Notes: generated by a model from the sequence alone, not told the origin. Shown: positions 28,927 through 40,645, counted from the stretch's first letter. The stretch is DNA of 64,000 nt from Pseudochrobactrum saccharolyticum (GCF_008801715.1 NZ_VZPG01000006.1:186001-250000); one strand, 5' to 3'. A program made the numbers and translations.

Positions 28927-30837
28927 ATGGGGGATACGCAGGTGGAAGCCAGATGGGATACCTCAGTCAGTAATCTTTTCGGATTGTCCGAAGCATCTTC
29001 ATTATTTCAGGCTGTTTTACCGCGCTTTACAATCATGAACGGACAAAATGATCCTGTTCTTGATAATCTGGTTGCGCTGACTGCCAGACTCTGCGACGCA
29101 CCGGTCGCGGCTATCAATCTCATTTCCCAAGAGCAGCAGATTTTTAAAGCCGTTTACGGCCTGACGCTGAACGCCCCTCCTCCCGGACATAATTTTTGCC
29201 GCCAGACATTGCTCGCCGATGATATTTTTATCGTCAGCGATGCAAGCACAACGCCGCTCTTTGCCGGTGAACCGTTTGTAACCGGAACCTCGCCTTACCG
29301 TTTTTATGCCGGAATAAAACTGGCCGGCCATGACGGCACCATTTTCGGCACGATGCTGATACTCGATAAAAAGCCGCGCCATTTATCTGCCGAGCAACTC
29401 AAGGACCTTCGCAGGCTGGCACAGATTGCCGGTTCGCATATGGAAATGCAGGCGCGCCATCACCGGCAGCAACACAAAGAGCAGCTGAACCAGCTTATTA
29501 TCGATAATGCGCTGGACTATGCGATTATCACCACAACACTGAGCGGTCAGGTCACCAGCTGGAATGCAGGTGCGCGCAGATTATTCGGCTGGACAGAAGA
29601 GGAAGTGCTGAAATCTTCAGTCGATATCCTGTTCACACCGGAAGAGCGTGAGAAAAATGTACCGGAAATGCGCCGTGTCAGCGCCTTGCATCACAGGCAG
29701 GATGCAGTGGAGCGCTGGCATATGCGCAAGGATGGCAGCCGGTTCTGGGCAAGCGGCCAGCTTTTGCCGCTCTACGATCAGGACGGCCATATGCAGGGTT
29801 TTCTCAAAATTCTCATGGACCGCACATTCGTTCGCGAGCAGCAGGAACGCTTGCGCGAACAGGAAGAAATGCTTCGTCTTTCTCAGGAGGCCGGCGGGAT
29901 CGGGGCATTCGATATAAATCTGATCAGCCGCACCATCACCGTCACCAACCAGATCCGGCAGATTTACGGCATTGCGCCGGACACCAATATTACGATTGAG
30001 CTTTTTGAAAAGCTGATGTCGCCGCGCAATTGTGACGAGCATAAAACCGATACGGCAAAATCCGGTTCTCTGGCATTGCCCCGTTCCGGCTATAGCGAAT
30101 ATCTTATTCACCGGCTGGATAATAATGAACAACGCTGGGTTGCGCTGTCAACGGAACTCATCAGCGACGATCAGGGTTCTGTGGTGCGTATGCGCGGTAT
30201 CGTACAGGATATTACAAACCGCAAACATGCAGAAGAACAACAGGCTATGCTGACCGCAGAACTGGCCCATCGTAGTAAGAATATTCTTGCAGTTATTCAG
30301 GGCATTGCCAATCAGACATTGCGCAGTACGACCAGCGCGGAAGATGCAAGAGCCGCCTTCGAAGCCCGTATTATGGCGCTGAGCAAAGCACAGGACGTGT
30401 TGACCCAAGGGGCAAAATCTGTCAGTGCCGAACTTGCGGATATTGTCACCAACAGCCTGTCCGTTCATGCCGGAACCGGTGAAAAACGCATAAATATCAG
30501 CGGCATTCCCGTTACGCTTGGGTCACGGCAGGCTTTATCCATGGTCATGGCTCTGCATGAGCTTGGCACCAATGCCGTCAAATATGGTGCACTCTCAACA
30601 CCTGACGGACATATCGAGATCAACTGGCGTGTGGAAAATGGCCGCTTCCGGTTCTACTGGATAGAAAAGAATGGCCCGCGAGTGGAGAAACCTGCGCGGC
30701 GCGGTTTCGGCTCGCGACTGATTGAGCGTACCCTTGCTGCAAGTCTCGGCGGCTCTGCCGAGCTGCATTATTTATCGCAGGGGCTGGAATTCCGGCTCGA
30801 CGCTCCGGCAAATAATATGCGCTACGATCCGGCATAA
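28927..30837 (+). CDS. GAF-PAS-PAS HWE-family sensor histidine kinase
   Basis: Soluble 636-residue sensor kinase. GAF domain at about 35-175 (LCDAPVAAINLISQEQQIFKA, FCRQTLL), PAS at about 185-300 (SGQVTSWNAGARRLFGWTEEE), second PAS/PAC at about 310-430 (MRGIVQDITNRKHAEEQ), then the HWE kinase core: phosphoacceptor His in ELAHRSKNILAVIQGIANQTLR, and MALHELGTNAVKYGALS with the W-x-E-like INWRVENG. HWE kinases often signal light, redox or general stress. No transmembrane helix and no adjacent response regulator, so it is an orphan. Confidence 0.92.
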   Translation: MGDTQVEARWDTSVSNLFGLSEASSLFQAVLPRFTIMNGQNDPVLDNLVALTARLCDAPVAAINLISQEQQIFKAVYGLTLNAPPPGHNFCRQTLLADDIFIVSDASTTPLFAGEPFVTGTSPYRFYAGIKLAGHDGTIFGTMLILDKKPRHLSAEQLKDLRRLAQIAGSHMEMQARHHRQQHKEQLNQLIIDNALDYAIITTTLSGQVTSWNAGARRLFGWTEEEVLKSSVDILFTPEEREKNVPEMRRVSALHHRQDAVERWHMRKDGSRFWASGQLLPLYDQDGHMQGFLKILMDRTFVREQQERLREQEEMLRLSQEAGGIGAFDINLISRTITVTNQIRQIYGIAPDTNITIELFEKLMSPRNCDEHKTDTAKSGSLALPRSGYSEYLIHRLDNNEQRWVALSTELISDDQGSVVRMRGIVQDITNRKHAEEQQAMLTAELAHRSKNILAVIQGIANQTLRSTTSAEDARAAFEARIMALSKAQDVLTQGAKSVSAELADIVTNSLSVHAGTGEKRINISGIPVTLGSRQALSMVMALHELGTNAVKYGALSTPDGHIEINWRVENGRFRFYWIEKNGPRVEKPARRGFGSRLIERTLAASLGGSAELHYLSQGLEFRLDAPANNMRYDPA

Positions 30838-30887
30838 AAAACGCCGCTCTGTCGGACAAGATAGGCATCCAAAAGAGCGGCGTTTTT
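30836..30887. terminator. bidirectional terminator, HWE kinase / rppH
   Basis: AAAAACGCCGCTCT-N-AGAGCGGCGTTTTT, 14-bp arms with a ~24-base loop. Confidence 0.75.
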
Positions 30888-30902
30888 GTAAGTGATAAAA
30901 CC

Positions 30903-31424
30903 TCAGACCAGATGCCTGAAAGCCTGAATGACTTCGTCATAAACAGGGCGCTTGAACGGAACGATCAGTTCCGGCAGCTCCATCATCGGTTTCCATGCCC
31001 ACATATCAAATTCAGCATCATGTCCGCCCGGTGGCGGGTTGATTGCAATCTCGCTTTCGTCGCCCTCAAAACGATAAGCAAACCAGCGCTGTGTCTGGCC
31101 GCGATATTTGCCATTTAAGGCAATACCGATCAGATGTTCCGGCAGGTCATAATTGATCCAGTTCGGCGCTTCGGCCAAAAGGCTGACGCTGCGCATACCT
31201 GTTTCTTCATAGAGCTCGCGCAGCGATGCCGTTGCCGGATTTTCACCGGCATCAATACCACCCTGCGGCATCTGCCAAAGCTGCGTTGCACCTTCCATCT
31301 CACCATTCGGCTCAATGATGCGGCGTCCTGCCCAGACTTTGCCTTCGCTGTTCAAAACCATAATGCCCACACAGGGGCGATAAGGCAGCGATGCGGGGTC
31401 ACGCTTTTCAGTCATGTTTTTCAT
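30903..31424 (-). CDS. rppH: RNA pyrophosphohydrolase RppH
   Basis: Nudix hydrolase that removes pyrophosphate from mRNA 5' ends, starting decay. 173 residues; [36 protein letters not shown] and Nudix box [12 protein letters not shown], then [11 protein letters not shown] and RFEGDESEI are all typical. An internal ATG (31415, MTEKRD) may be the true start. Last gene of the obgE-rppH series, separated from ctpA by a terminator. Confidence 0.95.
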   Translation of the reverse strand: MKNMTEKRDPASLPYRPCVGIMVLNSEGKVWAGRRIIEPNGEMEGATQLWQMPQGGIDAGENPATASLRELYEETGMRSVSLLAEAPNWINYDLPEHLIGIALNGKYRGQTQRWFAYRFEGDESEIAINPPPGGHDAEFDMWAWKPMMELPELIVPFKRPVYDEVIQAFRHLV

Positions 31425-31447
31425 TCCGTTTATTTATCACCAGAGAC

Positions 31448-31476
31448 AAAAAACGCGGGGACTGCCCCGCGTTTTT
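31448..31476 (-). terminator. ctpA terminator
   Basis: AAAAAACGCGGGG-ACTG-CCCCGCGTTTTT just downstream of the ctpA stop. Confidence 0.88.
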
Positions 31477-31491
31477 CTGAAGTGTACAAGC

Positions 31492-32829
31492 TTATTGTTT
31501 ATCAGGCTTTGGCAGATCTTTCTTAGGATCCGGCGGGAATGCCGCATTGGCCATTTCACCGCGCAGCAGCTTCAGAGCTTCGCCCAGCTGAATGTCGTCC
31601 TTTGGCTCCAGCGGCACATAGGCCGAAGAACCTGAACCACTGTCATCTTCCTCAGCACCCTTGATATGGCCTTTCAGTCCGGCCTCACCTTTGGTCGTTA
31701 CATCACGGCCTTTCAGCTCATCCGGCAGCGGCTGTTCCACCTTGATATCCGGTGTAATGCCCTTACCCTGAATCGACTTGCCCGATGGGGTGTAATAGAG
31801 CGCTGTCGTCAGACGCAGCGAGCCGTTTTCACCAAGCGGAATGATGGTCTGCACAGAACCCTTACCGAAGGACTGTGTCCCCAGAACCGTTGCACGGCGG
31901 TGATCCTGCAATGCACCGGCCACAATTTCAGACGCACTGGCCGAGCCGCCATTGATCAGAACGATAACAGGTTTGCCTTTGGTCAGATCGCCTGCGCGGG
32001 CATCAAAACGGGTAACATCCTGCGGGTCACGGCCACGGGTTGAAACAACCTCGCCCTTGTCAAGGAACGCATCCGATACAGACACAGCCTGATCGAGCAG
32101 ACCACCCGGATTGAGACGCAGATCGAGCACATAGCCTTTGAGCTTGTTCTCAGGAATCTGTGACTGAATATCCTTGATCGCTTTTGTCAGATCGTCAGAG
32201 GTTTTCTCGGTGAAGGAAATCACACGCAGATAACCGACATCATTCTCAACGCGGTAGCGGACAGCTTTGACCTTGATGATCGCGCGTTTGATCGACAGTT
32301 TGATCGGCTTGTCTGCTCCCTGACGGATCAGGGTCAGTTCAATCGCCTCATCAACCGGCCCGCGCATCTTGTCGACAGCATCATTCAGCGACAAGCCGCG
32401 CACTTCCGCGCCATTGATCTGCGTGATCAGGTCACCGGCGAGAACGCCGGCTTTCGATGCCGGTGTATCATCAATCGGTGCAATGACCTTAACCAGATCA
32501 TTTTCCATCGTCACTTCAATACCAAGACCGCCGAACTCACCCTTTGTCTGCACGCGCATATCCTGCGCTGCTTCAGGGTTGAGATAAGAGGAATGCGGAT
32601 CAAGCGAGGTCAGCATACCGTTGATGGCGGTTTCTATCAGCTTCTTATCTTCCGGCGGCGTCACATATTGCTGGCGCACACGTTCAAAAATATCGCCGAA
32701 AATTGCGAGTTCTTTATAGGTATCATTACTGGCAGCATTTGCACTTGAAGCCGGAGCCCCCTGCACAGCAACCATCGCCGAAGCCCCCATCAAGGCACCT
32801 GCGAAAAGAAGCGACAGTTTACGTATCAT
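31492..32829 (-). CDS. ctpA: carboxyl-terminal processing protease CtpA (S41)
   Basis: Periplasmic serine protease of about 445 residues. Signal peptide at 1-30 (LLFAGALMGASAMVAV), N-terminal region SLDPHSSYLNPEA, PDZ domain at about 85-165 (GGLGIEVTMENDLVKVIAPIDDTPA), and the S41 core with LDLRLNPGGLLDQAV, catalytic Ser in NGGSASASEIVAGAL and Lys in QSFGKGSVQT. ATG 32829 follows GGAAGG; the longer in-frame start at 32889 lies inside the overlapping upstream gene. In this position it is usually coupled to the EnvC-like activator. Confidence 0.94.
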   Translation of the reverse strand: MIRKLSLLFAGALMGASAMVAVQGAPASSANAASNDTYKELAIFGDIFERVRQQYVTPPEDKKLIETAINGMLTSLDPHSSYLNPEAAQDMRVQTKGEFGGLGIEVTMENDLVKVIAPIDDTPASKAGVLAGDLITQINGAEVRGLSLNDAVDKMRGPVDEAIELTLIRQGADKPIKLSIKRAIIKVKAVRYRVENDVGYLRVISFTEKTSDDLTKAIKDIQSQIPENKLKGYVLDLRLNPGGLLDQAVSVSDAFLDKGEVVSTRGRDPQDVTRFDARAGDLTKGKPVIVLINGGSASASEIVAGALQDHRRATVLGTQSFGKGSVQTIIPLGENGSLRLTTALYYTPSGKSIQGKGITPDIKVEQPLPDELKGRDVTTKGEAGLKGHIKGAEEDDSGSGSSAYVPLEPKDDIQLGEALKLLRGEMANAAFPPDPKKDLPKPDKQ

Positions 32830-34192
32830 CTTGTGTCCTTCCGGAATGCCTGTCGGTCCACCACGGGGTCGGATCGACGGATTTCCCATCTTTTCGAAAT
32901 TCTATGTAAAGCATCGGTGAAGAATTACCACTCCCCAGTGAAGCAACACTGGTTAAAAGCTTATCTCCCATGGTTCCGACCGGCTCACCCGCCAGCACAA
33001 ACCGGCCCTGCGCAACATTGATTCTGCTTAATCCTGCCATCACGATATGATATCCGCTGCCAACATCAAGGATTAAGAGTTGTCCGTAGGAACGAAAGGG
33101 CCCCGCATAAAGTACAACGCCATCAGAAGGTGACGTAATCGTGGCGTTTTGCGGCGTTTGCAGCATTTCTCCTGCACGCGGGCGGCCAAAATCATCTTTC
33201 TGACCGAATTTTTGTACGATCTTACCGCTGGCCGGTAGCACAAGCTGTCCGCGCAGAGATGCAAAATTCGCACGGGACACCAGCGAATTCTCGCCGGACT
33301 GTGCTGCGCGCTCCTGCCCGTCTGCCAGCCGCTGCTGCTCGGCATCGCGTGCGGCATCCGCCGCCGTGCGGACTTTATCCATCCGCTCCTGCAGTGAGGC
33401 AATCAGATCTTTCAGGCTGGTTGCTTTTTTCGCCAGTTCTGCGGCATGAGCACGTTCAGTCTGCAATTCTTCTTCAGACTGGCTGTAAAGCTTTTGCTTT
33501 TCTTCCAGCAGCAGTTCCTGTTTCTGGCGCTCTTCAAGTTGCGCAGTGCGGCTGGCAATCAGCCGCTCCTGCTCATCTTTGATCGAAGCCTGCAAGCGCT
33601 GCATCTCTTTCAGATCAGCCATCAGTTCCAGCGTCTGCGCCCGCATTTCCGGCACCACCGCACCGAGCAGTACAGCAGAACGCACAGAGGACAGCGCATC
33701 ATCAGGGCGCACGAGAATGGCAGGCGGCGGGTTCAGTCCCATACGCTGCAAAGCTGCCAGCACTTCCGCCAGAACTTTACGGCGGGAACGCAAGGATAGC
33801 CGGATACCGTCTTCCTGCTCGCTGAGCGCAGTCAGTTTCTGCCCCGCAGCCTCAATATCTTCCGAGAGTTTCTTGTCTGTCTTGGCAGACTGGATCAATG
33901 CAGCAGTAATGGTTGCCTGATCTTTTTTCAGTTCTGAAACGCTTGTTTCCAGCTGCTGCAGCTTTTCTTTGGAAAGCGCAATCTCGCTGTTGATAGCATC
34001 CAGACTGCCCGAGACTTTTTGATGCTGTTCTTCCAGCGGCACCGGCGGCGGAGCGGATGGTGCTGCCTCCTGCGCAAGAGCCGGAACCGGCAACAGCAGC
34101 AACAAACCGGCAGAAAACACGCATCTGGCCTGTCCGGCACAAATGCGGCTCATCTTAAAAAGCCGGAAGGAAATGCTGCTATTATTCATCAA
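32819..34192 (-). CDS. EnvC-like murein hydrolase activator (degenerate M23/LytM)
   Basis: 457-residue periplasmic protein: signal peptide (to about residue 40, ALAQEA), long coiled coil (about 50-270, Lys/Glu/Gln-rich) and a C-terminal LytM-like domain (about 330-430, ITSPSDGVVLYAGPFRSYGQLLILDVGSGYHIVMAGL). Family activators control amidases at division. Here the metal-binding H-x-x-x-D and H-x-H positions are absent (the second is replaced around VMAGL), so it should lack peptidase activity and act as an activator, as in E. coli EnvC. The end overlaps the ctpA start. Confidence 0.87.
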   Translation of the reverse strand: MMNNSSISFRLFKMSRICAGQARCVFSAGLLLLLPVPALAQEAAPSAPPPVPLEEQHQKVSGSLDAINSEIALSKEKLQQLETSVSELKKDQATITAALIQSAKTDKKLSEDIEAAGQKLTALSEQEDGIRLSLRSRRKVLAEVLAALQRMGLNPPPAILVRPDDALSSVRSAVLLGAVVPEMRAQTLELMADLKEMQRLQASIKDEQERLIASRTAQLEERQKQELLLEEKQKLYSQSEEELQTERAHAAELAKKATSLKDLIASLQERMDKVRTAADAARDAEQQRLADGQERAAQSGENSLVSRANFASLRGQLVLPASGKIVQKFGQKDDFGRPRAGEMLQTPQNATITSPSDGVVLYAGPFRSYGQLLILDVGSGYHIVMAGLSRINVAQGRFVLAGEPVGTMGDKLLTSVASLGSGNSSPMLYIEFRKDGKSVDPTPWWTDRHSGRTQDDT

Positions 34193-34347
34193 AATTCGAA
34201 TACTGATCCGTTGCGATCACTCAGTTATAGCGGTGAATCTATAACAAAGATTATCCGTGTCAAAATCCGTCTGTAAATGCTCTATTTATTTGTGATTACG
34301 CGTATCTTATCCAGAAACCGCTTCACATTTTTCGGGATACGCTCAAA

Positions 34348-34830
34348 TTACACCCGATGATAGGGATGGCCGGAAAGAATAGTCACCGCACGGTATAATT
34401 GCTCGGCAATCAGAATACGTGCCAGCTGATGCGGCCAAGTCATCTTGCCCATCGCCAACACCAGATCTGCCCGCGCCCGCAATTGCGGATCATGACCGTC
34501 CGGCCCGCCGATCGCTAAAATCAACTGTCTTTTGCCGCCATCACGGATTTTACCCATTTGTTCGGCAAAGGCTTCAGAACCAAGCTCTTTGCCGCGCTCA
34601 TCCAGCAGGATCAGCGCTGCGCCATTATCCAGTGCTTCATAAACACGTGCAGCTTCATCGGCCTTGCGCTGATCCGCATTGCCGCCCCTACTTTCGGTAA
34701 TCTCACTGACGCCGGTAAACTCAAATCCCAAGGCCGTTCCGGACTTGGCAAAACGGTCAAAATAACGCTCGGCCAGTTCCCGTTCGGGACCGGCTTTCAT
34801 TTTTCCAACCGCAAAAACTGTAACACGCAT
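34348..34830 (-). CDS. rlmH: 23S rRNA (pseudouridine1915-N3)-methyltransferase RlmH
   Basis: SPOUT methyltransferase of about 160 residues. N-terminus MRVTVFAVGKMKAGPERELAERY, then LILLDERGKELGSEAFAEQMG, LAIGGPDGH and the C-terminal TWPHQLARILIAEQLYRAVTILSGHPYH are near-invariant. The ATG at 34830 gives the conserved N-terminus; the ORF opens eight codons earlier. Confidence 0.96.
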   Translation of the reverse strand: MRVTVFAVGKMKAGPERELAERYFDRFAKSGTALGFEFTGVSEITESRGGNADQRKADEAARVYEALDNGAALILLDERGKELGSEAFAEQMGKIRDGGKRQLILAIGGPDGHDPQLRARADLVLAMGKMTWPHQLARILIAEQLYRAVTILSGHPYHRV

Positions 34831-34925
34831 AATCAAAAAACCTCTGCCTGCCATAGCATGTCAGGCAGTTTAAGCAGCATGCCGTCACAATCCGGCATGC
34901 CTGATCTTACAAATCATCGTGCAAA

Positions 34926-35351
34926 TTAATGCACTGACTTTTTACGCGGATTAAATTCATCCGCTTCCGGTGTGAGCCAGATTTTTTCGATATTATAGAA
35001 CTCACGGACTTCCGGATGGAAAATGTGGATGATGATATCACCCGTATCGACCAGAACCCAGTCTGCTGCTTCAAGACCTTCGATCTGAACATCACGCACA
35101 CCGATTTCTTTCAGCGCACGCAGCATATGATCGGCCACAGCACCGACATGGCGCTGGGAGCGACCGGAAGCGATCACCATATAATCGCCCAAAGCGGATT
35201 TACCGCGCAGATCAATGGAAATGATATCTTCTGCCTTGGAGTCATCAAGGCTTGCAAGCAGAACCTCTAAAGCATGAGACACAGTGGCTTCGCCGCTGAC
35301 CTCAGCTGGTGAAGGCGTGGTAACACCCTTCTTTTCAATTGCTGTTCTCAA
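34926..35351 (-). CDS. rsfS: ribosomal silencing factor RsfS
   Basis: Binds L14 and blocks subunit joining under starvation. The DUF143 fold is clear: ALEVLLASLDDSKAEDIISIDLRGKS, DYMVIASGRSQRHVGAVAD, IEGLEAADWVLVDTGDIIIHIFHPEVREFYNIEKIW. I prefer TTG at 35351, with GGAAAGG 6 bases upstream, giving ~141 residues; the in-frame ATG at 35450 would add 33 unconserved residues. Confidence 0.92.
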   Translation of the reverse strand: MRTAIEKKGVTTPSPAEVSGEATVSHALEVLLASLDDSKAEDIISIDLRGKSALGDYMVIASGRSQRHVGAVADHMLRALKEIGVRDVQIEGLEAADWVLVDTGDIIIHIFHPEVREFYNIEKIWLTPEADEFNPRKKSVH

Positions 35352-35489
35352 TGAGTACCTTTCCGTAAAGAACAACGCCACACGGCAACTACTCCCCGTG
35401 TAACTATAAAAGTGGCAGAGTCCTGTGTCTGTTTCAAGACACGGGCTCATGGAAATTTGACAGGAAAAATAACCTGCTGATTTTGCGTC

Positions 35490-36161
35490 TTATTCTCTCA
35501 TCTCTTGCCGGCGCAATTGCGTGGATGAAAGATCAGACTGCGGCCCGTGGATAAAAACCCATGCCGGAGCCGTCTGTGTTGCAAGTTTTGCAGCCTCTGT
35601 TTCAGGCAGGCGTGCCGCCTCAAACTGCTGCGCCATCACGGAATCTTCCGCCGCCATATTCGAACCCGGCCGGTTGATGACAGCAATCGGATAGGTACGG
35701 GCAATCTCATCCCATTCCTGCCAGTGATGGAAATTCATCAGATTATCCGCGCCCATAATCCAGACCAGATGCTTGTCCGGATTGTGTTTACGCACCAGCG
35801 CCAGCGTATCTGCCGTATAGCGCACCTGATAACTGGCTTCAAATGCTGTCACATGAATACGCTTTCCAGTGATAAGCTCTTCACTCAGCGCAATGCGCTT
35901 GGACAGCGGTGCCAGTTCACTCACATCTTTCAGCGGATTGCCGGGTGTCACCACCCACCAGACCTGATCCAGCCCCAGCCGTTCCAGTGCCAATTCTGCC
36001 ACCAGAACATGGCCTGCATGAGGCGGATTGAAAGAACCGCCGAACAGACCGATTTTAGCGCCAGCCGGTGCAACAGGCATGTGCAGATATTTTTTTGCAA
36101 CATCCTGAAACGCTTGCGGCACTGCGGTCTTGTCTGACTGATCTTTCACTGGTTTGGACAT
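35490..36161 (-). CDS. nadD: nicotinate-nucleotide adenylyltransferase NadD
   Basis: NAD biosynthesis enzyme that adenylates NaMN. 223 residues with the nucleotidyltransferase motifs GLFGGSFNPPHAGHVLVAELAL, WWVVTPGNPLKD, FVWIMGADNL-like VWIMGADNLMNFH and a C-terminal SSTQLRR (ISSTxIR). Sits between proA and rsfS, separated from proA by 8 bases, in the conserved order. Confidence 0.95.
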   Translation of the reverse strand: MSKPVKDQSDKTAVPQAFQDVAKKYLHMPVAPAGAKIGLFGGSFNPPHAGHVLVAELALERLGLDQVWWVVTPGNPLKDVSELAPLSKRIALSEELITGKRIHVTAFEASYQVRYTADTLALVRKHNPDKHLVWIMGADNLMNFHHWQEWDEIARTYPIAVINRPGSNMAAEDSVMAQQFEAARLPETEAAKLATQTAPAWVFIHGPQSDLSSTQLRRQEMRE

Positions 36162-36169
36162 GCGTGTGT

Positions 36170-37450
36170 TTAAACCCGTGTCTGTCCGTTACCGCGCACG
36201 CGATATTTAAACGAAGTGAGCTGTTCCACACCAACCGGCCCGCGCGCATGCATTTTACCTGTCGCGATACCGATTTCCGCGCCCATGCCAAACTCACCAC
36301 CATCGGCAAACTGCGTTGAAGCATTATGCAGCAAAATGGCTGAATCAATCTCGTTAAAGAACCGCTCAACAACCGCAGTATCTTCAGCAATCACAGCCTC
36401 TGTATGATGAGATGAATAGCGGTTGATATGCGTCAGCGCACCATCAATTCCGTCAACCAGCGCCACGGAAATGATCGCATCCAGATATTCCGTTGACCAG
36501 TCTTCCGCTGTCGCCGGTTCGGCTTGCGTGTAAAGTGCGCAAACATCAACATCCCCGCGGATCACGCAACCGGCTTTTGCCAGTTCATCCAGTACCGGCA
36601 CCAGATGCGTCTCAGCCACTTTGCGGTCAACCAGCAAAGTCTCTGCTGCGCCACAAATACCAGTGCGGCGCATTTTGGCATTAAGAACGATCTTCTTTGC
36701 CATTTCCAGATCAGCGCTGGCATCAATATAAACATGGCACAGGCCTTCGAGATGCGCGAAAACCGGCACCCGCGCCTCTTCCTGCACGCGGGCAACAAGG
36801 CTTTTACCGCCACGCGGCACAATCACATCAATCGCACCGTGCAGACCTTTGAGCATTTCACCGACTGCAGCGCGGTCTGTCACCGGCACCATCTGAATAG
36901 CAGCTTCCGGCAGACCTGCGGCCTTCAAGCCTTCAGCCAATGCGGCATGAATTTCACGCGACGAATGCGCGGAATCCGAACCACCACGCAGGATCACCGC
37001 ATTACCGGCTTTCAGGCAGAGCGCACCGGCATCAGCTGTCACATTCGGACGGCTTTCATAAATCACGCCGATCACGCCAAGCGGCGTGCGCACGCGTTCA
37101 ATATGCAGACCATTCGGGCGATCCCATTCGGTCATCACTTCACCGACCGGATCTCTCAGGGCTGCAATCGCGCGAATACCATCGGCCATTGCACGGATAC
37201 GTGTTTCATCCAGTTTCAGTCGGTCAATGAAAGACGCAGCAGTGTCGGCAGCTTCCGCTGCGGCGACATCCAGCACATTGGCATTGAGGATCAGGTCTTT
37301 GCGACGCAGTAAGGCATCGGCCATAGCAATCAAAGCTGCATGTTTGCGCTCGGCACTGGCAATCGCCAGCGGGCCAGCCGCAGCACGCGCTTTGCGGCCA
37401 AGCTCTGCCATCATTTCAGCAACTGCCAGAGTGTCCTGCTTATCCTGCAT
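36170..37450 (-). CDS. proA: gamma-glutamyl phosphate reductase ProA
   Basis: Second step of proline synthesis. About 426 residues with [39 protein letters not shown]-type nucleotide region, [26 protein letters not shown], and [12 protein letters not shown] with the catalytic Cys (RRTGICGA). ATG 37450 overlaps the proB 3' end by 11 bases, implying coupling. Confidence 0.96.
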   Translation of the reverse strand: MQDKQDTLAVAEMMAELGRKARAAAGPLAIASAERKHAALIAMADALLRRKDLILNANVLDVAAAEAADTAASFIDRLKLDETRIRAMADGIRAIAALRDPVGEVMTEWDRPNGLHIERVRTPLGVIGVIYESRPNVTADAGALCLKAGNAVILRGGSDSAHSSREIHAALAEGLKAAGLPEAAIQMVPVTDRAAVGEMLKGLHGAIDVIVPRGGKSLVARVQEEARVPVFAHLEGLCHVYIDASADLEMAKKIVLNAKMRRTGICGAAETLLVDRKVAETHLVPVLDELAKAGCVIRGDVDVCALYTQAEPATAEDWSTEYLDAIISVALVDGIDGALTHINRYSSHHTEAVIAEDTAVVERFFNEIDSAILLHNASTQFADGGEFGMGAEIGIATGKMHARGPVGVEQLTSFKYRVRGNGQTRV

Positions 37451-38609
37451 TGCACATTTCCCCCTCAGCGCTCGCAGCACCTTGCGCACGGCTGCCACGG
37501 ATCACCAGATCATTGCGGTGCACCATCGAAGAACGCGCGAAATAGCCGAGAATTTCCTCAATCTCACCGCTCTTATGGCCAGCAATCTTCACGGCATCGG
37601 CAGCATCATAACCGGCCAGACCGCGAGCAACCTCACGGCCTTCCAAGTTGAGAATGGAAACCGTATCGCCGCGCTGGAAATCACCGCGGACTTCCCGCAC
37701 ACCGGCAGGCAAAAGAGACTTACCTGATTTCAGCGCTTTCAAAGCACCATCATCAATCACCAATTGCCCTGCGGCATCGAGATGACCGGAAATCCAGATT
37801 TTCCATGCATTGACCGGCGCATCGGAGGCTTTGAACAGGGTTGACCGCTCACCGCGATCAATCGCCGCCAGCGGGTTCATCCGCGTACCGGAGGTGATAA
37901 TCATCGCAGTTCCGGCCGCATTGGCAATCTTACCGGCATCCAGCTTGGTCTTCATACCACCACGTGACAATTCAGATGCGGCAGCACCGGCCATAGCTTC
38001 AATATCCGGCGTAATCGCTTCCACGACCGGCAAAAACTGCGCATTCGGATCTTTATGCGGCGGCGCGGTATAAAGGCCGTCAATATCAGACAACAGAATG
38101 AGCAGATCAGCGCCGATCATTGTGGCAACACGGGCAGCTAAGCGGTCATTGTCGCCATAACGGATTTCGTTGGTCGCTACCGTATCATTCTCATTGATAA
38201 CCGGCACGGCCTTGAGTTTCAGCAGCGTTTCAATCGTTGCGCGGGCATTGAGATAGCGGCGGCGCTCTTCCGTATCAGACAATGTGAGCAGCACCTGCCC
38301 TGCCATAATCTGATGGGCACCCAGCACATCAGCATAGGCTTTCGCCAATGCAATCTGCCCTGCTGCTGCTGATGCCTGACTTTCCTCAAGTTTCAGAGTG
38401 CCCGAAGGTAGTCCCAGAACCGTGCGCCCCAATGCAACAGCACCGGAAGACACAACCAGCACTTCCACACCTTGCGCCTGCAAAGCCGCAATATCGGCAG
38501 CAAGACTTGTCAGCCAGTTCTGCTTCAGCCCCTGAGCACGATCAACCAGAAGCGCCGAGCCGATTTTGATAACAATACGACGATAATTCTTCAGCGCCCC
38601 GATCGTCAT
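37440..38609 (-). CDS. proB: glutamate 5-kinase ProB
   Basis: First step of proline synthesis, feedback-regulated by proline in the family. About 389 residues: amino-acid kinase domain ([80 protein letters not shown]) and a C-terminal PUA domain (about 285-375). ATG 38609 is chosen; the longer ORF start would overlap obgE. Confidence 0.96.
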   Translation of the reverse strand: MTIGALKNYRRIVIKIGSALLVDRAQGLKQNWLTSLAADIAALQAQGVEVLVVSSGAVALGRTVLGLPSGTLKLEESQASAAAGQIALAKAYADVLGAHQIMAGQVLLTLSDTEERRRYLNARATIETLLKLKAVPVINENDTVATNEIRYGDNDRLAARVATMIGADLLILLSDIDGLYTAPPHKDPNAQFLPVVEAITPDIEAMAGAAASELSRGGMKTKLDAGKIANAAGTAMIITSGTRMNPLAAIDRGERSTLFKASDAPVNAWKIWISGHLDAAGQLVIDDGALKALKSGKSLLPAGVREVRGDFQRGDTVSILNLEGREVARGLAGYDAADAVKIAGHKSGEIEEILGYFARSSMVHRNDLVIRGSRAQGAASAEGEMCNAG

Positions 38610-38616
38610 GATCTGC

Positions 38617-39720
<1,104 letters not shown>

Positions 39721-39901
39721 TTAAGAGGTAATAAATTGCAGATATATGCGACCGCAATTTTAACTGAGATATTTAAACTGAGCCAATACAGCAAAAAACC
39801 GGACTTGAAAACCGCCGCCCGCTGCAGTTGCAAACTATAGTTTCAGTGCAGAGACAACAAAGTGAACAGCGGCTTTTATCCTTATGTCGCAGTACAGAGC
39901 A

Positions 39902-40573
39902 TTATTGCCCTGCACCACGCAATTCCAGCCATTGCTGACGGGTCATGATATAGCACTCCACCGGCACATCTCCGTCAACAACAGAGTGGCCAATGGCAGA
40001 GCCGGTATGTCTGAAACCGCATTTTTCAATTACTCGCTTTGAGCCTTCATTGCGGCTTTGCGCACTGATATAAATCTGCTCCAGCGACAATTCACGGAAC
40101 GACAAATCGATCAAAGCCGTCGTTGCTTCTGTGGCATAGCCTTTGCCCCAGTAAGGCTCACCCAGCCAATAGCCGATCTCATAGCCAGGGCCATATTTAT
40201 GATCGTGCAAAGTGATGCTGCCAATAAACTCGCCCGTATCGGCAAGTGTAATCGCATAAACAAATTGCCCGATCGCACCGGACGCTGCAAGCTTGATAAA
40301 ATCAACCGCATGTTCGCGCGAATATGGATAAGGCAACCGTGCCAGCATACGCGCCACATTAATATTGTTTGCCAATGCAGCGATCGCATCAATATCTTCT
40401 TCATGCGGCGGGCGCAGCACAAGACGCTCTGTGAGCTGTACGGGGGAATCCCGCAAAGTCACTTTCGCACCATAGGCTCCTGTCAACCCCGCACCTCTGA
40501 GATCATCATCGGTGGCCAGTGCAGCCTGTCTGCTTTCGCTTCTTAATTCTGTTCCGCTCTGCAATTTTGTCAT
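39902..40573 (-). CDS. GNAT acetyltransferase, RimJ/RimL type
   Basis: About 223 residues. RLVLRPPHEEDIDAIAALANNINVARML and IGYWLGEPYWGKGYATEATTALIDLSF are typical of ribosomal-protein-type GNATs, with EQIYISAQSRNEGSKRVIEKCGFRHTG at the end. ATG 40573 is preferred over the in-frame 40645, since the extra N-terminus crosses the rpmA terminator. GNAT genes between rpmA and obgE are common in the order. Confidence 0.88.
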   Translation of the reverse strand: MTKLQSGTELRSESRQAALATDDDLRGAGLTGAYGAKVTLRDSPVQLTERLVLRPPHEEDIDAIAALANNINVARMLARLPYPYSREHAVDFIKLAASGAIGQFVYAITLADTGEFIGSITLHDHKYGPGYEIGYWLGEPYWGKGYATEATTALIDLSFRELSLEQIYISAQSRNEGSKRVIEKCGFRHTGSAIGHSVVDGDVPVECYIMTRQQWLELRGAGQ

Positions 40574-40615
40574 TGTTGCTTTCAGGCCTGCCGGCCATCC
40601 TCCGGGAAAAATAAA

Positions 40616-40645
40616 AGGGGAGACGGTTTCCCGTCTCCCCTTCAA
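40616..40645 (-). terminator. rplU-rpmA terminator
   Basis: On the minus strand AAGGGGAGACGG-GAAA-CCGTCTCCCCTTTTATTTTT. Confidence 0.88.
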
